From Aminobacter carboxidus (GTDB taxonomy: Bacteria > Pseudomonadota > Alphaproteobacteria > Rhizobiales > Rhizobiaceae), in the NCBI RefSeq assembly GCF_014863355.1, contig NZ_JACZEP010000006.1, positions 124,001 through 188,000 on the forward strand: DNA of 64,000 nt, written 5' to 3'. The translations under genes were made by a program, and so were the position numbers. Below, one piece after another: positions 55,683-64,000 of this stretch. Within the stretch, counting starts at the first letter, position 1. The number at the start of each line of letters is the position of its first letter. The notes under the pieces were generated by a model. The model was not told where the DNA came from. It worked only from the letters and a program-made list of their open reading frames with translations, and did no database searches.

Positions 55683-56576
55683 ATGGCCGAGCAACTACCG
55701 CCGCTTGCCGCTGTCAGGGTGTTTGAAGCCGCCGCCCGCCACGCCAGCTTCACCAAGGCAGCGGCTGAGCTCGGCATGACCCAGGCGGCGGTCAGCTACC
55801 AGATCAAGCTGCTCGAAGAGCGCGTCGGCGCGCCGTTGTTCCTGCGCCAACCCAGGCAGGTGGTGCTGACCGAAACCGGCGCCCGCCTGGCACCCGCCGT
55901 CAGCGACGCGTTCGGCATCCTGAGCGAGGCCTATGCCGCGGCGCGGGCCGGCTCGGGCGGCACCTTGTGCATCTCGACGGTGCTGACCTTCGCCTCCAAC
56001 TGGCTGGCGCGCCATATCGGCTCGTTCCAGCTGCGCCACCCAGCCATCGCTGTGCGCCTCGATACCTCCAGCCACATGGTTGATTTTTCGCGCGAGGAGG
56101 TCGACATCGGCATCCGCTCCGGCGACGGCAATTGGCCGGGACTTGTCACCCATTTGCTGTTTCGCGCCCAATACGCCCCGATGCTGAGCCCGCGCCTTGC
56201 CGAAAGCGTCGGCGGCATCAAGGAGCCAGCCGATCTTCTGAAGCTGCGTATCCTCGATCCCAGCGACGTCTGGTGGAAACGCTGGTTCGAGCTCGCCGGT
56301 GTCCCCGCCGACAGCCTGGAAGGGCGCCCCGACACCTCGATGGGCTCGCAGGCCTACGAGGCCAATGCCGCAATGGCCGGCCAGGGCGTGGCGATCCTGA
56401 CGCGAAAGTTCTTCACCAGCGAGCTCGCCGAAGGCCGGCTGATCCAGCCCTTCGACCTGCTTGGCGATGACGGCCATGCCTACTGGCTGGTCTATCCCGA
56501 GGCGCGCCGCAACGTGCCCAAAATCCGCGCCTTCCGCGAGTGGCTGCTGCCCGAGATTTCCGACTTCGCCGACTGA
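55683..56576 (+). CDS. LysR-family regulator, GcvA type
   Basis: Regulator of 297 residues. 'MAEQLPPLAAVRVFEAAARH' and the helix-turn-helix 'ELGMTQAAVSYQIKLLEERV' are the GcvA/AmpR-like signature. The effector domain follows, with 'LTFASNWLARHIGSFQLRHP' and 'EEVDIGIRSGDGNWPGL'. Members of this branch control metabolism or stress genes, typically the divergent neighbour, here the DUF1127 gene. The effector is unknown. Confidence 0.92.
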   Translation: MAEQLPPLAAVRVFEAAARHASFTKAAAELGMTQAAVSYQIKLLEERVGAPLFLRQPRQVVLTETGARLAPAVSDAFGILSEAYAAARAGSGGTLCISTVLTFASNWLARHIGSFQLRHPAIAVRLDTSSHMVDFSREEVDIGIRSGDGNWPGLVTHLLFRAQYAPMLSPRLAESVGGIKEPADLLKLRILDPSDVWWKRWFELAGVPADSLEGRPDTSMGSQAYEANAAMAGQGVAILTRKFFTSELAEGRLIQPFDLLGDDGHAYWLVYPEARRNVPKIRAFREWLLPEISDFAD

Positions 56577-56750
56577 GCGCCGGCGCCCGCACCACGGTGC
56601 TGGCTCAATGCTTGGCCACCCTGACGCCTTGCCAGGCCAGCCCGTTTGCTTCAAAACCGCTCCACGGCGAGGCAAAACCAGGTGTTTTGAGGCCGAATCG
56701 ATCGATATCGGCGGCATATCTCGCGATATCGGCACGAAAGACGAAAAGAA

Positions 56751-58154
56751 ATGTCTGCGATCGCAACCGGCGCGCAATCACCGGCAACGCCTTGGCGTCA
56801 CGAAATTCGGGCGATGCTGGCGCTCGCCTGGCCGATGATTCTGACCAATCTCGGCCAAACGGCGATGACCGCCACCGACGTCATGATGATGGGCCGGCTC
56901 GGATCGAACGCACTCGCTGCCGGCGCGCTCGGCTCCAACCTCTATTTCGCGCCACTGATCTTCGGGCTCGGCCTGATGCTGGCGACCTCGCCGATGATCG
57001 CCACCGAACTCGGCCGCAAGCGCCATTCGGTGCGCGACCTCAGGCGCACCGTGCGCCAGGGGCTGTGGCTCGCCATCCTGGTCTCGATCCCGATCTGGAT
57101 CATCCTGTGGAACGCCGAGGCGATCCTCAAGGCGATGGGCCAGGAGCCCGCACTCGCCGAAACGGCCGGCGTCTATGTGCGCTGGCTGCAATGGGCGGTG
57201 CTGCCGTTCTACGGCTACATCGTGCTACGCTCGTTCATCTCGGCGCTCGAACGCCCCGGCTGGGCGCTGACCATCGTCTTCGCCGCCGTTGCCTTCAACG
57301 TACTCGCCAACTGGTGCCTGATGTTCGGCCATCTCGGCTTCCCGGCCATGGGCGTCGCCGGCTCGGGGCTGGCCACCACCTTGTCGAGCGTATTGATGTT
57401 CGCCGGCATGGCGGCGGTGGTGACGCTGGAGCCAAAATTCCGCCGCTACCACCTGTTTGGCCGCTTCTGGCGCGCCGACTGGCCACGTTTCGTCGGCCTG
57501 CTCAAGCTCGGCCTGCCGATCGCCGGCATCCTGGCCTTCGAGGTCACCATCTTCAACGCCGCGGCCCTGCTGATGGGCCTGATCGACGCGCCGTCGCTGG
57601 CAGCGCACGCCATCGCCATCCAGATCGCCTCGATCAGCTTCATGGTGCCGCTCGGCCTCAACCAGGCTGTCACCGTGCGCGTCGGCCTCGCCTATGGCGC
57701 TGGCAATCCCGAGGGCGTCAGCCGCGCCGGCTGGACCGCCTATGTCATGGGCGTCTCGTTCATGACGATGACCGCGCTGATCATGCTGTTCTGGCCGCAT
57801 CTGCTGATCAGTGCCTTCATCGACGTCTCCGATCCGGCCAATGCGGTGGTCATCGGTCTCGCCGTGTCGTTCCTGGCGCTCGCCGCCCTGTTCCAGATCG
57901 TCGACGGCGCCCAGGCGGTTGCCGCCGGCATGCTGCGCGGCCTGCACGACACGACGGTGCCGATGATCTATGCCGGCATCGGCTACTGGGGTGTCGGCCT
58001 GCCGCTCGGCGCGGTGCTCGCCTTCCATTTCGGCTTCAATGGCGTCGGTATCTGGATCGGCCTGTCGGCCGGGCTCGCGGTGGTTTCCGTACTGCTTCTG
58101 TGGCGCTGGCTCAGACGCGACAGGCTCGGCCTGATGCACCAGCCGGTGATCTGA
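56751..58154 (+). CDS. MATE-family multidrug efflux transporter
   Basis: Inner-membrane protein of 467 residues with about twelve helices. 'WPMILTNLGQTAMTATDVMM' is the first MATE repeat and 'LGLPIAGILAFEVTIFNAAA' starts the second, internally homologous half. Another hallmark is 'DGAQAVAAGMLRGLHDTTVP'. MATE proteins export cationic drugs or metabolites with a sodium or proton gradient. It follows the LysR gene by 174 bases; cotranscription is possible but not shown. The upstream ribosome site is weak. Confidence 0.93.
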   Translation: MSAIATGAQSPATPWRHEIRAMLALAWPMILTNLGQTAMTATDVMMMGRLGSNALAAGALGSNLYFAPLIFGLGLMLATSPMIATELGRKRHSVRDLRRTVRQGLWLAILVSIPIWIILWNAEAILKAMGQEPALAETAGVYVRWLQWAVLPFYGYIVLRSFISALERPGWALTIVFAAVAFNVLANWCLMFGHLGFPAMGVAGSGLATTLSSVLMFAGMAAVVTLEPKFRRYHLFGRFWRADWPRFVGLLKLGLPIAGILAFEVTIFNAAALLMGLIDAPSLAAHAIAIQIASISFMVPLGLNQAVTVRVGLAYGAGNPEGVSRAGWTAYVMGVSFMTMTALIMLFWPHLLISAFIDVSDPANAVVIGLAVSFLALAALFQIVDGAQAVAAGMLRGLHDTTVPMIYAGIGYWGVGLPLGAVLAFHFGFNGVGIWIGLSAGLAVVSVLLLWRWLRRDRLGLMHQPVI

Positions 58155-58186
58155 CGAATAGGGCCGCGGGAACGCGGCCCTATTCG
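58155..58186. terminator. Bidirectional terminator hairpin
   Basis: CGAATAGGGCCGCG (58155-58168) pairs perfectly with CGCGGCCCTATTCG (58173-58186) around GGAA. The 14-bp stem fills the 34-bp gap between the convergent MATE and ABC-permease genes. A/T-rich ends on both arms suit termination in either direction. Confidence 0.75.
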
Positions 58187-58188
58187 AT

Positions 58189-58989
58189 TCAGCTCTCCGA
58201 GGACATCGCCCCAAGCAGCCGCCTGATGTCGCCGAACTTGGCGATCAGGCCGAACACCAGTGCCGCCACCGCGACGAAGAACACCGACACCGAGGCCATC
58301 GTCGGCGTGTAGCCATAGCGCAGGGCGTTGAAGATCTTGATCGGCAGCGTCTCCAGCGTGAAGCCGATCGTCATGTAGGCGACGATGTATTCGTTGAGCG
58401 ACAAAACGAAAGCAAAGGCATAACCCGAGACGAGATAGGGCCGGATCAGCGGCAGCACCACCGTTTTCAGCACCGTGCGGTCGTCGGCGCCCATCGTCGC
58501 CGCCGCCTCGACCAGCGAACGGTCGATGGAGGCGAAGCCAAGCGACAACGTCACCAGCGGTAGGGTGACGAAGAAGATCGCGTGGCTGATGACAGCCGTC
58601 CAAGGCTGGCCGTAGAAGCCCGACGTCGCCCAGAAGGTGAGCATGCCGAGTGCGGTGATGACCGGCGGCAGGATGAACGGCGCCAGCCCCAGGATCTGGA
58701 ACACGTTGGCCCAGGGCGCTATGCGCCGCCACAGGAACCATGCCAGCGGAAGCGCAATGGCGACGGCGAGAGCCGCCGCAGTCACCGCCAGCGACAACGA
58801 GGCGAACAGCGCCTTGCGCCATTCCGGATCGGCGAAGATCTGCGCGTACCAGGCCAGCGAAAAGCCTTTCGGCGGAAAGGCCAGGTCCTGCTTTTCGTTA
58901 ACGGAGACGCCGGCAACGACGATCAGCGGTGCTGCCAGGAACAGGGCAACGGCTGCGAAATAGAGCCGGCGAAGGAATGTCTGTATCAC
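58189..58989 (-). CDS. ABC transporter permease, PotC type
   Basis: Inner-membrane permease of 266 residues with about six helices. The EAA-type loop reads 'DRSLVEAAATMGADDRTVLK'. It should pair with the PotB-type protein encoded just upstream, overlapping it by four bases. It is the last gene of a PotD-PotA-PotB-PotC order (minus strand). The family moves polyamines or related compounds such as opines, phosphonates or iron; the substrate is not determined. Confidence 0.92.
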   Translation of the reverse strand: MIQTFLRRLYFAAVALFLAAPLIVVAGVSVNEKQDLAFPPKGFSLAWYAQIFADPEWRKALFASLSLAVTAAALAVAIALPLAWFLWRRIAPWANVFQILGLAPFILPPVITALGMLTFWATSGFYGQPWTAVISHAIFFVTLPLVTLSLGFASIDRSLVEAAATMGADDRTVLKTVVLPLIRPYLVSGYAFAFVLSLNEYIVAYMTIGFTLETLPIKIFNALRYGYTPTMASVSVFFVAVAALVFGLIAKFGDIRRLLGAMSSES

Positions 58990-59840
58990 AGCGCGTTCTC
59001 CCTGCGTCCGACGAGCAGCGTCAGGCCGACAAGTGCCAACGACATCAGCACCAGAAACACCGCCATCGCTGCCGCAAACGGCATGTTGGACTGGTAGATG
59101 GCCTGGTCGGTGATCAGCACCGACAGCGTCCAGTGCGACGGCCGGCCAAGGATCTGCGGCAGCAGATAGGAGCCGAGCGCGAAGACGAAGACCATGATCA
59201 GCGTCGCGACGATGGTGTTGCGCAGTGCTGGCACGACGACGTTCATGAAGGCCCTGACCGGCGAGGCGCCGAGCGTGCGCGCCGCCTCCAGCAAGGTTGG
59301 ATCAAGCCGCACCAAGGCGGGGTAAAGCACCAGGATGGTGTAGGGCAGCGCCTGGTAGACCATGCCGGTCAGCACCGCCCAGAAGCTTGGCGTCAGCGCC
59401 ACCGGCTCCTTCATCAGCCCGATCGCCACGAACAAATTGGTGATGCCGGCGGTTCGTGTAAACAACGTCGACCAGGCAAAGCCGATGATGACCTCCGACA
59501 GAGAAAGCACCGACAGCAGGCAGACCAGCCAGATCGTCTGCACCTTGCGTGGCCGCTTGGTCAAAAGGTAGGTGAAAGGAAAAGCGATGACCACGCAGCA
59601 GATCGCCACCGTCACCGCCAGCATCAGCGAAAAGCCCAGCACCTTGGCGAAAAACAGGCTGAGGAAGCGGGCGTAATTGTCGAAGACGAAGTCGGGCGTA
59701 TAGAAGCCCGAGGGATCGCGCTGGAAAAAGCTGACGGCGATCATCGTCGAGAACGGCACGACGAAGAAGACGATCAGCATCAGCCCGGGAAAGAACAGCG
59801 GGCTGTAATCGGCTAGCGATTTCGGCGCCTCGCGTTTCAT
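58986..59840 (-). CDS. ABC transporter permease, PotB type
   Basis: Inner-membrane permease of 284 residues. The N-terminal part 'KSLADYSPLFFPGLMLIVFF' leads into the first helix, and the EAA loop reads 'LDPTLLEAARTLGASPVRAF'. It overlaps both the ATPase gene upstream and the PotC-type gene downstream by four bases, so all are translationally coupled. Confidence 0.92.
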   Translation of the reverse strand: MKREAPKSLADYSPLFFPGLMLIVFFVVPFSTMIAVSFFQRDPSGFYTPDFVFDNYARFLSLFFAKVLGFSLMLAVTVAICCVVIAFPFTYLLTKRPRKVQTIWLVCLLSVLSLSEVIIGFAWSTLFTRTAGITNLFVAIGLMKEPVALTPSFWAVLTGMVYQALPYTILVLYPALVRLDPTLLEAARTLGASPVRAFMNVVVPALRNTIVATLIMVFVFALGSYLLPQILGRPSHWTLSVLITDQAIYQSNMPFAAAMAVFLVLMSLALVGLTLLVGRRENAL

Positions 59841-60874
59841 GACTTGAGCACCACGCAGGCTTCCTCCGGCAGGACCACGCCAACCTGCTGGCCGGCCACC
59901 ACTTCGGGCCGTTCACGCGGCGTGGCGACAGCGACGATCGTCTTGCCGCCTGTTTCAACGAAGGTCTCGATGGTGCCGCCAAGATCGCGCACGAACGTCA
60001 CCGTACCTGATATCGCGTCGCCGCCGACTGGGCCGAGATGCACGTCCTCGGGACGGATCGAAACAGACGCCTTGGTCAAGCCTTCGGGCATCGTCAGATT
60101 GGGGATGGCCTGGCCGAGCACCGAGACGCGGCCCGCTTTGTCGACGGTGGCGTCGAGCAGGTTGGTCATGCCGATGAAGTCGGCGACGAAGGCGTCGGCC
60201 GGCTTGCGGTAGATCTCGATCGGCGGTGCCGCCTGCAGAATCTTGCCGTTCCCCATGACGACGACAAGGTCGGCCATGGTCATTGCCTCGCGCTGGTCGT
60301 GGGTGACGACGAAGGTGGTGATGCCCAGGCGCTGCTGCAGCTGGCGCAGCTCGACCTGCATCGCCTCGCGCAGCTTGGCGTCGAGCGCCGACAGCGGCTC
60401 GTCGAGCAAAAACAGTTTTGGCGACAAAGCGAGCGCGCGGGCAATGGCGACGCGCTGGCGCTGGCCACCGGAAAGCTTGGCCACCGGGCGGTCGGAAAAG
60501 CCCTGCAGATGGATCAGCTTGAGCAACTCGTCCGAGCGCTTCTTCTGCTCGTCACGCGATGCGCCGCGGATGCGCAAGGGATAGGCGATGTTGTCACCGA
60601 CCGACAGATGCGGAAACAATGCCAGCGACTGGAACACCATGCCGAGGTTGCGTTTGTGCGTCGGCACCGGCGTGATGTCGGTGTCGTCGAGCAGGATCTG
60701 TCCGCTGGATGGGTCCTCGAGCCCGGCGATCATGCGCAAAAGCGTGGTCTTGCCGCAGCCCGACGGACCAAGCAGGCAGACGAACTTGCCATGCGGCACC
60801 GACAGATTGGCCGTGTCGACAGCGGTGAAATTGCCGAATGACTTGGTGATGTCCTTAAGCACGAGTCCGGACAT
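59837..60874 (-). CDS. ABC transporter ATP-binding protein, PotA type
   Basis: ATPase of 345 residues. Walker A is 'GPSGCGKTTLLRMIAG', the signature is 'KLSGGQRQRVAIARAL', and Walker B is 'LFLLDEPLSALDAKLRE'. The C-terminal regulatory domain (TOBE-like) begins near 'VSIRPEDVHLGPVGGDAISG'. The ATG at 60874 ('MSGLVLKDITKSFGNFTAVD') fits the family; the open frame extends upstream through the repeat region and is not used. Separated from the binding-protein gene by a palindromic repeat. Confidence 0.93.
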   Translation of the reverse strand: MSGLVLKDITKSFGNFTAVDTANLSVPHGKFVCLLGPSGCGKTTLLRMIAGLEDPSSGQILLDDTDITPVPTHKRNLGMVFQSLALFPHLSVGDNIAYPLRIRGASRDEQKKRSDELLKLIHLQGFSDRPVAKLSGGQRQRVAIARALALSPKLFLLDEPLSALDAKLREAMQVELRQLQQRLGITTFVVTHDQREAMTMADLVVVMGNGKILQAAPPIEIYRKPADAFVADFIGMTNLLDATVDKAGRVSVLGQAIPNLTMPEGLTKASVSIRPEDVHLGPVGGDAISGTVTFVRDLGGTIETFVETGGKTIVAVATPRERPEVVAGQQVGVVLPEEACVVLKS

Positions 60875-60970
60875 GAGGGGGCCTTGAAACGTTGGAGCGG
60901 CGTTGCGGAAAGCGTCTCTTGTCCCTGTCCTGAGCTTGTCGAAGGAACAGGAAGAAGATGCCGGCAGGCA

Positions 60971-61057
60971 GATGAGGGGCGGTGCGAGCCTTGCCGCGCC
61001 GGCTCTGCCCCTCATCCGGCCCTACGGGCCACCTTCTCCCCGCAAGCGGGGAGAAGG
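60971..61057. repeat. Nested palindromic repeat between binding-protein and ATPase genes
   Basis: Three inverted repeats follow one another: GATGAGGGGC (60971-60980) with GCCCCTCATC (61007-61016), GGCCC-TAC-GGGCC (61018-61030), and CCTTCTCCCCGC with GCGGGGAGAAGG (61032-61057). The last resembles a hairpin found in many alphaproteobacterial intergenic repeats (from memory). It sits where a stabilising stem-loop would raise binding-protein mRNA relative to the permease genes. Confidence 0.65.
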
Positions 61058-61067
61058 AAAGGAGAGA

Positions 61068-62156
61068 TCAGCCAACGATCAGCTCGGTCCACTTCTGGTT
61101 AATCCAGTCGGCCTTGGTGGTGTAGAGATCGTAGCGTGGCAGGATCGGCGGGATGTCGGACGACACGCCGGCGAACTGTTCCGGCGTCAGGTCGAGCAGC
61201 TCGCGCTTGACCGTCGGTGCGGTGCCGACCTTGCGCGACATCAGCGACTGCACGGCGGGCTGGCACATGTGGTCGATGAAGGCGTGCGCCTCCTCGGTCT
61301 TCTTCGAGGCGCGCGACAGGACCCACGAGCCCGAATCCTGGATGCCGCCTTCCTTCGGGAAGGTCGAGCGCACCGGCTGGCCTTCTGCCGCAGCGAGACC
61401 GGTGACGTCGTGGTAATACTGGCCCATCGGGATTTCGCCCGACTTCAGCGCCTGTTCGAACTGCGCTTCGTCGCGATACCACAGCCGCACGTTCGGCTTG
61501 ACCTCGGCGAGCTTCTCCAGCGCCTTCTGGATGCCCTCTTCAGTGTCGAGCGCCTTGGTCCCGCCCATGAAGGTGGTCGCCGTCACTTCGAGCAGGAACG
61601 AGTTGGAAGCGAGCGCCAAAAGGCCGAGCTTGTCGGCGTTGGCCGGATCCCAGAATGCCGCCCAGCTGTCGGGCGCCGTTGCAAAGACGTTGGTGTTGGT
61701 CACCAGCGTGATGTACCAGGCGACCGCGCCAATGCCGGCGACGCGGCCATCCGGATATTTGTTGACGAAGTGGTCGAGCAGGTTGGAGCTGTTCTTGATC
61801 TTGGCAAGGTCGAGCGGCGCCCACAGCTCGGTCGACTGGCCCTTCAGCATCGAGGTCTGCGACATCATTGAAAGGTCAGCCGGCGCCTGGCCTGCCTTGG
61901 CCGCCTGTTCGAGCTGCACCAGCCAGGCCTCGCCGGTCGGCTCGGCGACGGACTCGACCGCGATGCCCGTTGCCTTGGTGAATTCGGGGAAGATGTGCTC
62001 GTCGAAGGATTTCTTGAAGTAGCCGCCATAGACGCCGATCTTGATCGACTTGTCCTGGGCACGCAGGATCGACGGCATGGCCAGCAGGCTTGCCGACGCG
62101 ACTCCGGCGCCGAGAACCGCACGGCGGCTGATCGGATGGTTCAGGATCTTGGTCAT
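61068..62156 (-). CDS. ABC transporter substrate-binding protein, PotD/family 1-like
   Basis: Periplasmic protein of 362 residues. The N-terminus 'SRRAVLGAGVASASLLAMPS' is a probable twin-arginine signal, with cleavage near 'LRAQ'. 'IKIGVYGGYFKKSFDEHIFP', 'FTKATGIAVESVAEP' and 'YRDEAQFEQALKSGEIPMGQ' fit spermidine/putrescine-type binding proteins. AGGAG is best placed for the ATG at 62156; two in-frame ATGs just upstream would sit on the site. It defines the specificity of the PotABC-type system downstream. Confidence 0.92.
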   Translation of the reverse strand: MTKILNHPISRRAVLGAGVASASLLAMPSILRAQDKSIKIGVYGGYFKKSFDEHIFPEFTKATGIAVESVAEPTGEAWLVQLEQAAKAGQAPADLSMMSQTSMLKGQSTELWAPLDLAKIKNSSNLLDHFVNKYPDGRVAGIGAVAWYITLVTNTNVFATAPDSWAAFWDPANADKLGLLALASNSFLLEVTATTFMGGTKALDTEEGIQKALEKLAEVKPNVRLWYRDEAQFEQALKSGEIPMGQYYHDVTGLAAAEGQPVRSTFPKEGGIQDSGSWVLSRASKKTEEAHAFIDHMCQPAVQSLMSRKVGTAPTVKRELLDLTPEQFAGVSSDIPPILPRYDLYTTKADWINQKWTELIVG

Positions 62157-62225
62157 TGTCATTCTCCTCATTTATTGCCGGCTTTGTGCCGGCTGTTCCC
62201 TTGGATTTTTATGACGGAGTGTCGT

Positions 62226-62873
62226 TCAGCGTGCTGCGGCGCGGGCCTCCAGTGAACGGGCATATTGGGTCAGCGGGTAGCAGAGCACGAAGAAGATCAG
62301 TGCCACCAGCCCGTAGACGGTGAACGGTTCGAAGGTCGCGTTGTTGATGGCGTTGGAGGTCCTGAGCAGCTCCTCGAAGCCGATGATCGAGGTCAGTGCG
62401 GTTGCCTTGATCAGTTGGACGAGAAAGCCAACGACCGGCGCGCGGGTTATGGCGAAGGCCTGCGGCAGGATGATCAGGCGCAGTTCCTGGATGTAATGCA
62501 GGCCAAGGCTGGCGCCGGCATCCCACTGGCCGCGCGGCAAGGCATCGACGCCGCTACGCCAGATCTCGGCGAGATAGGCGCTGGCAAAGAAGGTCAGGCC
62601 GAGCACGGCGGCCGTCCACGGCTCGATGCGGAAACCGAGCATCGGCAGGCCGAAGAACATCAAGAACAGCTGCATCAGCAGCGGCGTGCCCTGAAACAGC
62701 GCGATGTAGCCGCTGGCGAAGCGGCGTGCCCACTTGGCCTTGGAGATGCGCAGGAACAGGATGGCGATGCCGACGACGCCGCCACCGACAAAAGCCGCGA
62801 TCGACAACAGCACGGTCCAGCGCGTCGCGAAGATCAGGTTGCGCAGGATGTCCCAGAAGGTGAACTCGATCAT
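62226..62873 (-). CDS. Polar amino acid ABC transporter permease (second)
   Basis: Inner-membrane permease of 215 residues, HisM/GlnP type. 'LFLMFFGLPMLGFRIEPWTA' and the coupling loop 'SGVDALPRGQWDAGASLGLH' are typical. It overlaps the preceding permease by four bases. The cognate ATPase is not in this window, so it must be elsewhere. Confidence 0.92.
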   Translation of the reverse strand: MIEFTFWDILRNLIFATRWTVLLSIAAFVGGGVVGIAILFLRISKAKWARRFASGYIALFQGTPLLMQLFLMFFGLPMLGFRIEPWTAAVLGLTFFASAYLAEIWRSGVDALPRGQWDAGASLGLHYIQELRLIILPQAFAITRAPVVGFLVQLIKATALTSIIGFEELLRTSNAINNATFEPFTVYGLVALIFFVLCYPLTQYARSLEARAAAR

Positions 62874-63538
62874 GACACACCCGCCGAAAGTGTGCGGCGG
62901 CCGACGCCGACGAGAACACGGCGCAATATGATCGACAGGCCGAGATAGATCATCGCCACGACGAAGTAGGTCTCGAACGGACGGAAGGTCCGTGCCTGCA
63001 GCATATCGGCTTCGTAGGTGAGTTCACTCACTGCGATCTGCGACACGACTGAAGACTCGAGCATCATGATCACGATCTGGCTGGTCAGCGCCGGGAAGAT
63101 GACCTTCAACGCCTGCGGCAAGACGATCTTGACGAAGACCTGACGCGGCCGCAAGCCCAAAGCAAAGGCCGCCTCGCGCTGGCCCCTGGGCACCGCGTCG
63201 AGGCCGGCGCCGACGATCTCGGTGGTGTAAGCGGCCATGTTGAGCGTCATCGCCAGGATGGCGGCAACGATCGGGTCGAGCCGGATGCCTAGGCTCGGCA
63301 GGCCGAAGAAGATGAAGAACAGCTGCACCAGGAACGGCGTGTTCCTGATGACCTCGACATAGACCGTGATCGTACGCTTCAGCCATGGCGGGCCGTTGCG
63401 GCGTCCGGCGGCGGCCAGCACCGAGATCACCGTGCCGGCAATCGTCGTGATGACGATCAAGAAGATCGTCATGGCGGCACCGCGGGCAATCGCGCCCGCA
63501 GCCCCTTCAAGCCAGCCGAAGTCGAGGCTGTAGCTCAC
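62870..63538 (-). CDS. Polar amino acid ABC transporter permease (first)
   Basis: Inner-membrane permease of 222 residues, HisQ/GlnP type. 'LFFIFFGLPSLGIRLDPIVA' and 'AGLDAVPRGQREAAFALGLR' match the family's channel and coupling segments. It lies three bases after the substrate-binding gene and forms a heterodimer with the next permease. Confidence 0.92.
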   Translation of the reverse strand: MSYSLDFGWLEGAAGAIARGAAMTIFLIVITTIAGTVISVLAAAGRRNGPPWLKRTITVYVEVIRNTPFLVQLFFIFFGLPSLGIRLDPIVAAILAMTLNMAAYTTEIVGAGLDAVPRGQREAAFALGLRPRQVFVKIVLPQALKVIFPALTSQIVIMMLESSVVSQIAVSELTYEADMLQARTFRPFETYFVVAMIYLGLSIILRRVLVGVGRRTLSAGVS

Positions 63539-63541
63539 CGC

Positions 63542-64000
63542 TTAGTCCTTGAGGTTTTCAGGGTTGAGCGGAACCTTCAGCCATGCCTCTGATGACTTGC
63601 TGAGGCGGCCATCAGTGAGCATCGCCGCCACCGTGTCGTTGATGACCTTCTTGAGGCCGTCTTCGCTCTTGTTGAGGCCGATATGCGACGGCGAGGTCAG
63701 GAGCTGGAACTTCTGCTCCGGCTTCAGCGCCTCCTGGCGTGCCAGCACCTGGGCGCCGACGTCGTTGCCGACAACCATCAGCTGGGTCTGGCCGGAAATG
63801 AAGGCCTGGATGACGGCGTTGTAGTTGTCGAAGCGCTTGATGTCGGCGCCGGCAGGGGCCGCCTCGGTCAGCGAGGTGTCTTCCAGCGTGCCGCGGTTGA
63901 CGGCGATCGACTTGTCGGCGAGGTCTTCCTTGCCGGCGACCTTGAGCTCGGCGGGGCCGATCACGGCGATGTAGTAAGGCGCATAGGCGGCGGCGAAGTC
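63542..64000 (-). CDS. Amino acid ABC transporter substrate-binding protein (C-terminal part)
   Basis: The 3' part of a family 3 (SBP_bac_3) binding protein; about 150 codons are visible and the frame stays open to the window edge, so the start lies beyond it. 'GKEDLADKSIAVNRGTLEDT' is the conserved hinge block, followed by 'RFDNYNAVIQAFISGQTQLM' and 'GLNKSEDGLKKVINDTVAAM', all typical. The apparent start at 63964 is only an internal GTG. It delivers a polar amino acid to the two permeases downstream. Confidence 0.92.
   Translation of the reverse strand, partial: DFAAAYAPYYIAVIGPAELKVAGKEDLADKSIAVNRGTLEDTSLTEAAPAGADIKRFDNYNAVIQAFISGQTQLMVVGNDVGAQVLARQEALKPEQKFQLLTSPSHIGLNKSEDGLKKVINDTVAAMLTDGRLSKSSEAWLKVPLNPENLKD

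Overview
The window looks like chromosomal DNA of a rhizobial alphaproteobacterium (Hyphomicrobiales, Phyllobacteriaceae-like, for example Mesorhizobium or Aminobacter). The reasons are the very high GC content, the strong GC bias at third codon positions, the urease order ureD-ureA-(DUF1272)-ureJ-ureB-ureC ... ureE-ureF-ureG, a NodF/NodE-like pair, many ABC uptake systems, and GC-rich palindromic intergenic repeats of a kind common in rhizobia. The genus is an inference. I see no phage, insertion sequence, integrase or CRISPR array.

Region 1 (1-13.4 kb) is an uptake and catabolism zone. It opens inside a Dpp/Opp-type ABC transporter operon. Next come a MarR regulator divergent from a small ABM-like protein and a zeta-class GST (maleylacetoacetate/maleylpyruvate isomerase type), a methyltransferase, an NADP oxidoreductase, a truncated gene remnant, an FAD monooxygenase, a LysR regulator divergent from a BASS-family transporter, and a NagZ-like glycosidase. 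The isomerase plus aromatic-type flavin monooxygenase suggest aromatic-acid use, but this is unproven.

Region 2 (13.5-31.3 kb) is about the cell envelope. It holds an RND pump and its membrane fusion partner behind a 22-bp near-palindrome, an unknown secreted protein, a winged-helix-like regulator and a giant autotransporter of about 3245 residues. The autotransporter has a glycine-rich head, many PATR-type beta-strand repeats, three copies of the module that normally closes a passenger, and one C-terminal barrel. A methyltransferase follows.

Region 3 (31.6-37.6 kb) is the urea ABC transporter operon urtABCDE behind an exact match to the sigma-54 promoter consensus. A tRNA-Arg(CCG) follows. 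Region 4 (38-44.7 kb) has an IMPACT-family protein, a cupin, a D,D-carboxypeptidase lipoprotein, a mutarotase-like protein next to a small P-loop kinase, a GST, and the NodE/NodF-like synthase and acyl carrier protein. Region 5 (44.9-53.6 kb) is the urease cluster, interrupted by PhzF, peroxiredoxin and membrane-protein genes and by an internal terminator. Urea taken up by UrtABCDE would be hydrolysed by this urease, so regions 3 and 5 act together in nitrogen acquisition.

Region 6 (53.6-64 kb) has a class II aldolase-like protein, a HAD phosphatase, a DUF1127 protein divergent from a GcvA-type LysR regulator, a MATE pump, a four-gene PotABCD-type ABC operon, and part of an amino-acid ABC operon that runs off the right edge.
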